This document shows, piece by piece, positions 5,632 to 6,096 of a stretch of 6,096 nt of DNA. Each line of letters opens with the position of its first letter. The stretch's first letter is position 1. The position numbers and the translations under genes were made by a program. The stretch spans positions 1-6,096 of the forward strand of contig DKGN01000010.1 in assembly GCA_002453275.1 (NCBI GenBank), given 5' to 3'. The notes below the pieces were generated by a model. That model did no database searches. It had not been told where the DNA came from and was given only the letters and a program-made list of their open reading frames with translations. The DNA comes from Caryophanales bacterium UBA6769 (lineage in GTDB: Bacteria; Bacillota; Bacilli; Bacillales; UBA6769).

Positions 5632-6096
5632 TTATTTTAACCACGTAAAACTTTCTTCACTTTTCCCTTTTGGATTGTATTCTAATCCGACAAAACCGGC
5701 ATATCCTTCATCCTTAAGGCTATGAAAAACATTTTCATAATGAATCTCACCTGTGCCAGGCTCGTGTCGACCTGGATTATCTGCAATTTGAATATGAGCA
5801 ATTACGTCTTTATACTTTTTAAAAGTATTAATAAGTTCCCCCTGCATACGTTGCATATGGTAAAAATCATATTGAAGCTTAATGTTCGGTAGGCCCAAAT
5901 CGTTAATCATCTTAACAGCCAACTGTACGTCAGAAAGGAAATATCCTGGAATATCGATCGGATTAATTGGCTCAATCACGACTGTGATGCCGTACTTTTT
6001 AAACTGATTAGCGCAAAGCTTTAAGTTTTCTTTATACACTTGAAGCGCATCTTCCTTAGTTAATTCGCTCGGCAACACACCAGCCATACAATGTAA
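5632..6096 (-). CDS. Hydroxypyruvate isomerase family protein (5' end outside window)
   Basis: This is the C-terminal part (about 154 residues) of a TIM-barrel isomerase of the hydroxypyruvate isomerase family, normally about 260 aa. The frame stays open to the last base of the window: codons for L, H and C precede the Met at 6087-6085. That Met (in LHCMAGV) is therefore internal and about 100 N-terminal residues are missing. Hallmarks are IEPINPIDIPGYF, QYDFYHMQRMQGEL, HIQIADNPGRHEPGTGEI and GLEY. The Glu of IEP, Asp of QYD, Gln of IQIAD and Glu of GLEY match the metal ligands of E. coli Hyi. Hyi interconverts hydroxypyruvate and tartronate semialdehyde, the substrate of the downstream reductase. 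The close relative OtnI (2-oxotetronate isomerase) cannot be excluded. It is the upstream gene of a two-or-more-gene operon; any glyoxylate carboligase, OtnK or OtnC partner would lie beyond the window. Confidence 0.9.
   Translation of the reverse strand, partial: LHCMAGVLPSELTKEDALQVYKENLKLCANQFKKYGITVVIEPINPIDIPGYFLSDVQLAVKMINDLGLPNIKLQYDFYHMQRMQGELINTFKKYKDVIAHIQIADNPGRHEPGTGEIHYENVFHSLKDEGYAGFVGLEYNPKGKSEESFTWLK

Noticed and set aside
5531..5725. Plus-strand open frame across the dehydrogenase/isomerase junction
   Set aside because: It is antisense to the Rossmann motif of the dehydrogenase and the end of the isomerase gene, with no supporting signals.
6085..6087. ATG in LHCMAGV as the start of the isomerase gene
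   Set aside because: The reading frame continues upstream to the window edge with conserved residues, there is no ribosome binding site, and the protein would lack about 100 residues of its TIM barrel.

Overview
The window looks like a chromosomal segment from a low-G+C Gram-positive bacterium of the Bacillaceae type. The base composition is A+T-rich, the Shine-Dalgarno sequences are strong (AAAAGGAG, AAAGGAG), TTG and GTG starts occur, intrinsic terminators have T-runs, and the HtpG sequence is Bacillus-like. It holds six protein genes, the last cut by the window edge. I see no RNA gene, mobile element, CRISPR array or phage remnant.

Layout. (1) Positions 1-1911 carry htpG, the bacterial Hsp90 chaperone, on the minus strand, with a terminator hairpin at the window edge. 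(2) Positions 1912-2247 are a divergent intergenic region. It holds the htpG promoter, a near-perfect CIRCE operator (the HrcA repressor site), a possible insulating terminator, and the promoter and RBS of the next gene. (3) A plus-strand metallo-beta-lactamase-fold hydrolase (2248-3099) converges on and overlaps a minus-strand Nudix hydrolase (3077-3733). The hydrolase's terminator is embedded in the last Nudix codons. (4) Positions 3734-3952 separate the Nudix gene from a plus-strand RraA/HMG-aldolase-family gene (3953-4660). This region contains a 16-bp perfect palindrome with a TATAAT box on each strand. (5) A minus-strand pair follows: a hydroxypyruvate-isomerase-family gene (5632 to beyond the window end), then a beta-hydroxyacid dehydrogenase of the tartronate-semialdehyde reductase type (4735-5613). 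They are 18 bp apart and share a terminator at 4706-4730.

How the genes work together. The isomerase/reductase pair is a recognisable two-step module. The textbook version is hydroxypyruvate to tartronate semialdehyde to D-glycerate. The same two families also serve in four-carbon acid-sugar (erythronate/threonate) catabolism, and the window does not decide between these. The convergent RraA-family protein could be a related aldolase or decarboxylase. The MBL and Nudix genes are unrelated housekeeping-type hydrolases.

The most noteworthy observation is regulatory. htpG carries a CIRCE element (17 of 18 arm positions, exact 9-bp spacer) just downstream of its predicted promoter, whereas B. 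subtilis htpG is known to be HrcA-independent. I found no convincing evidence of a wholly new biological system.
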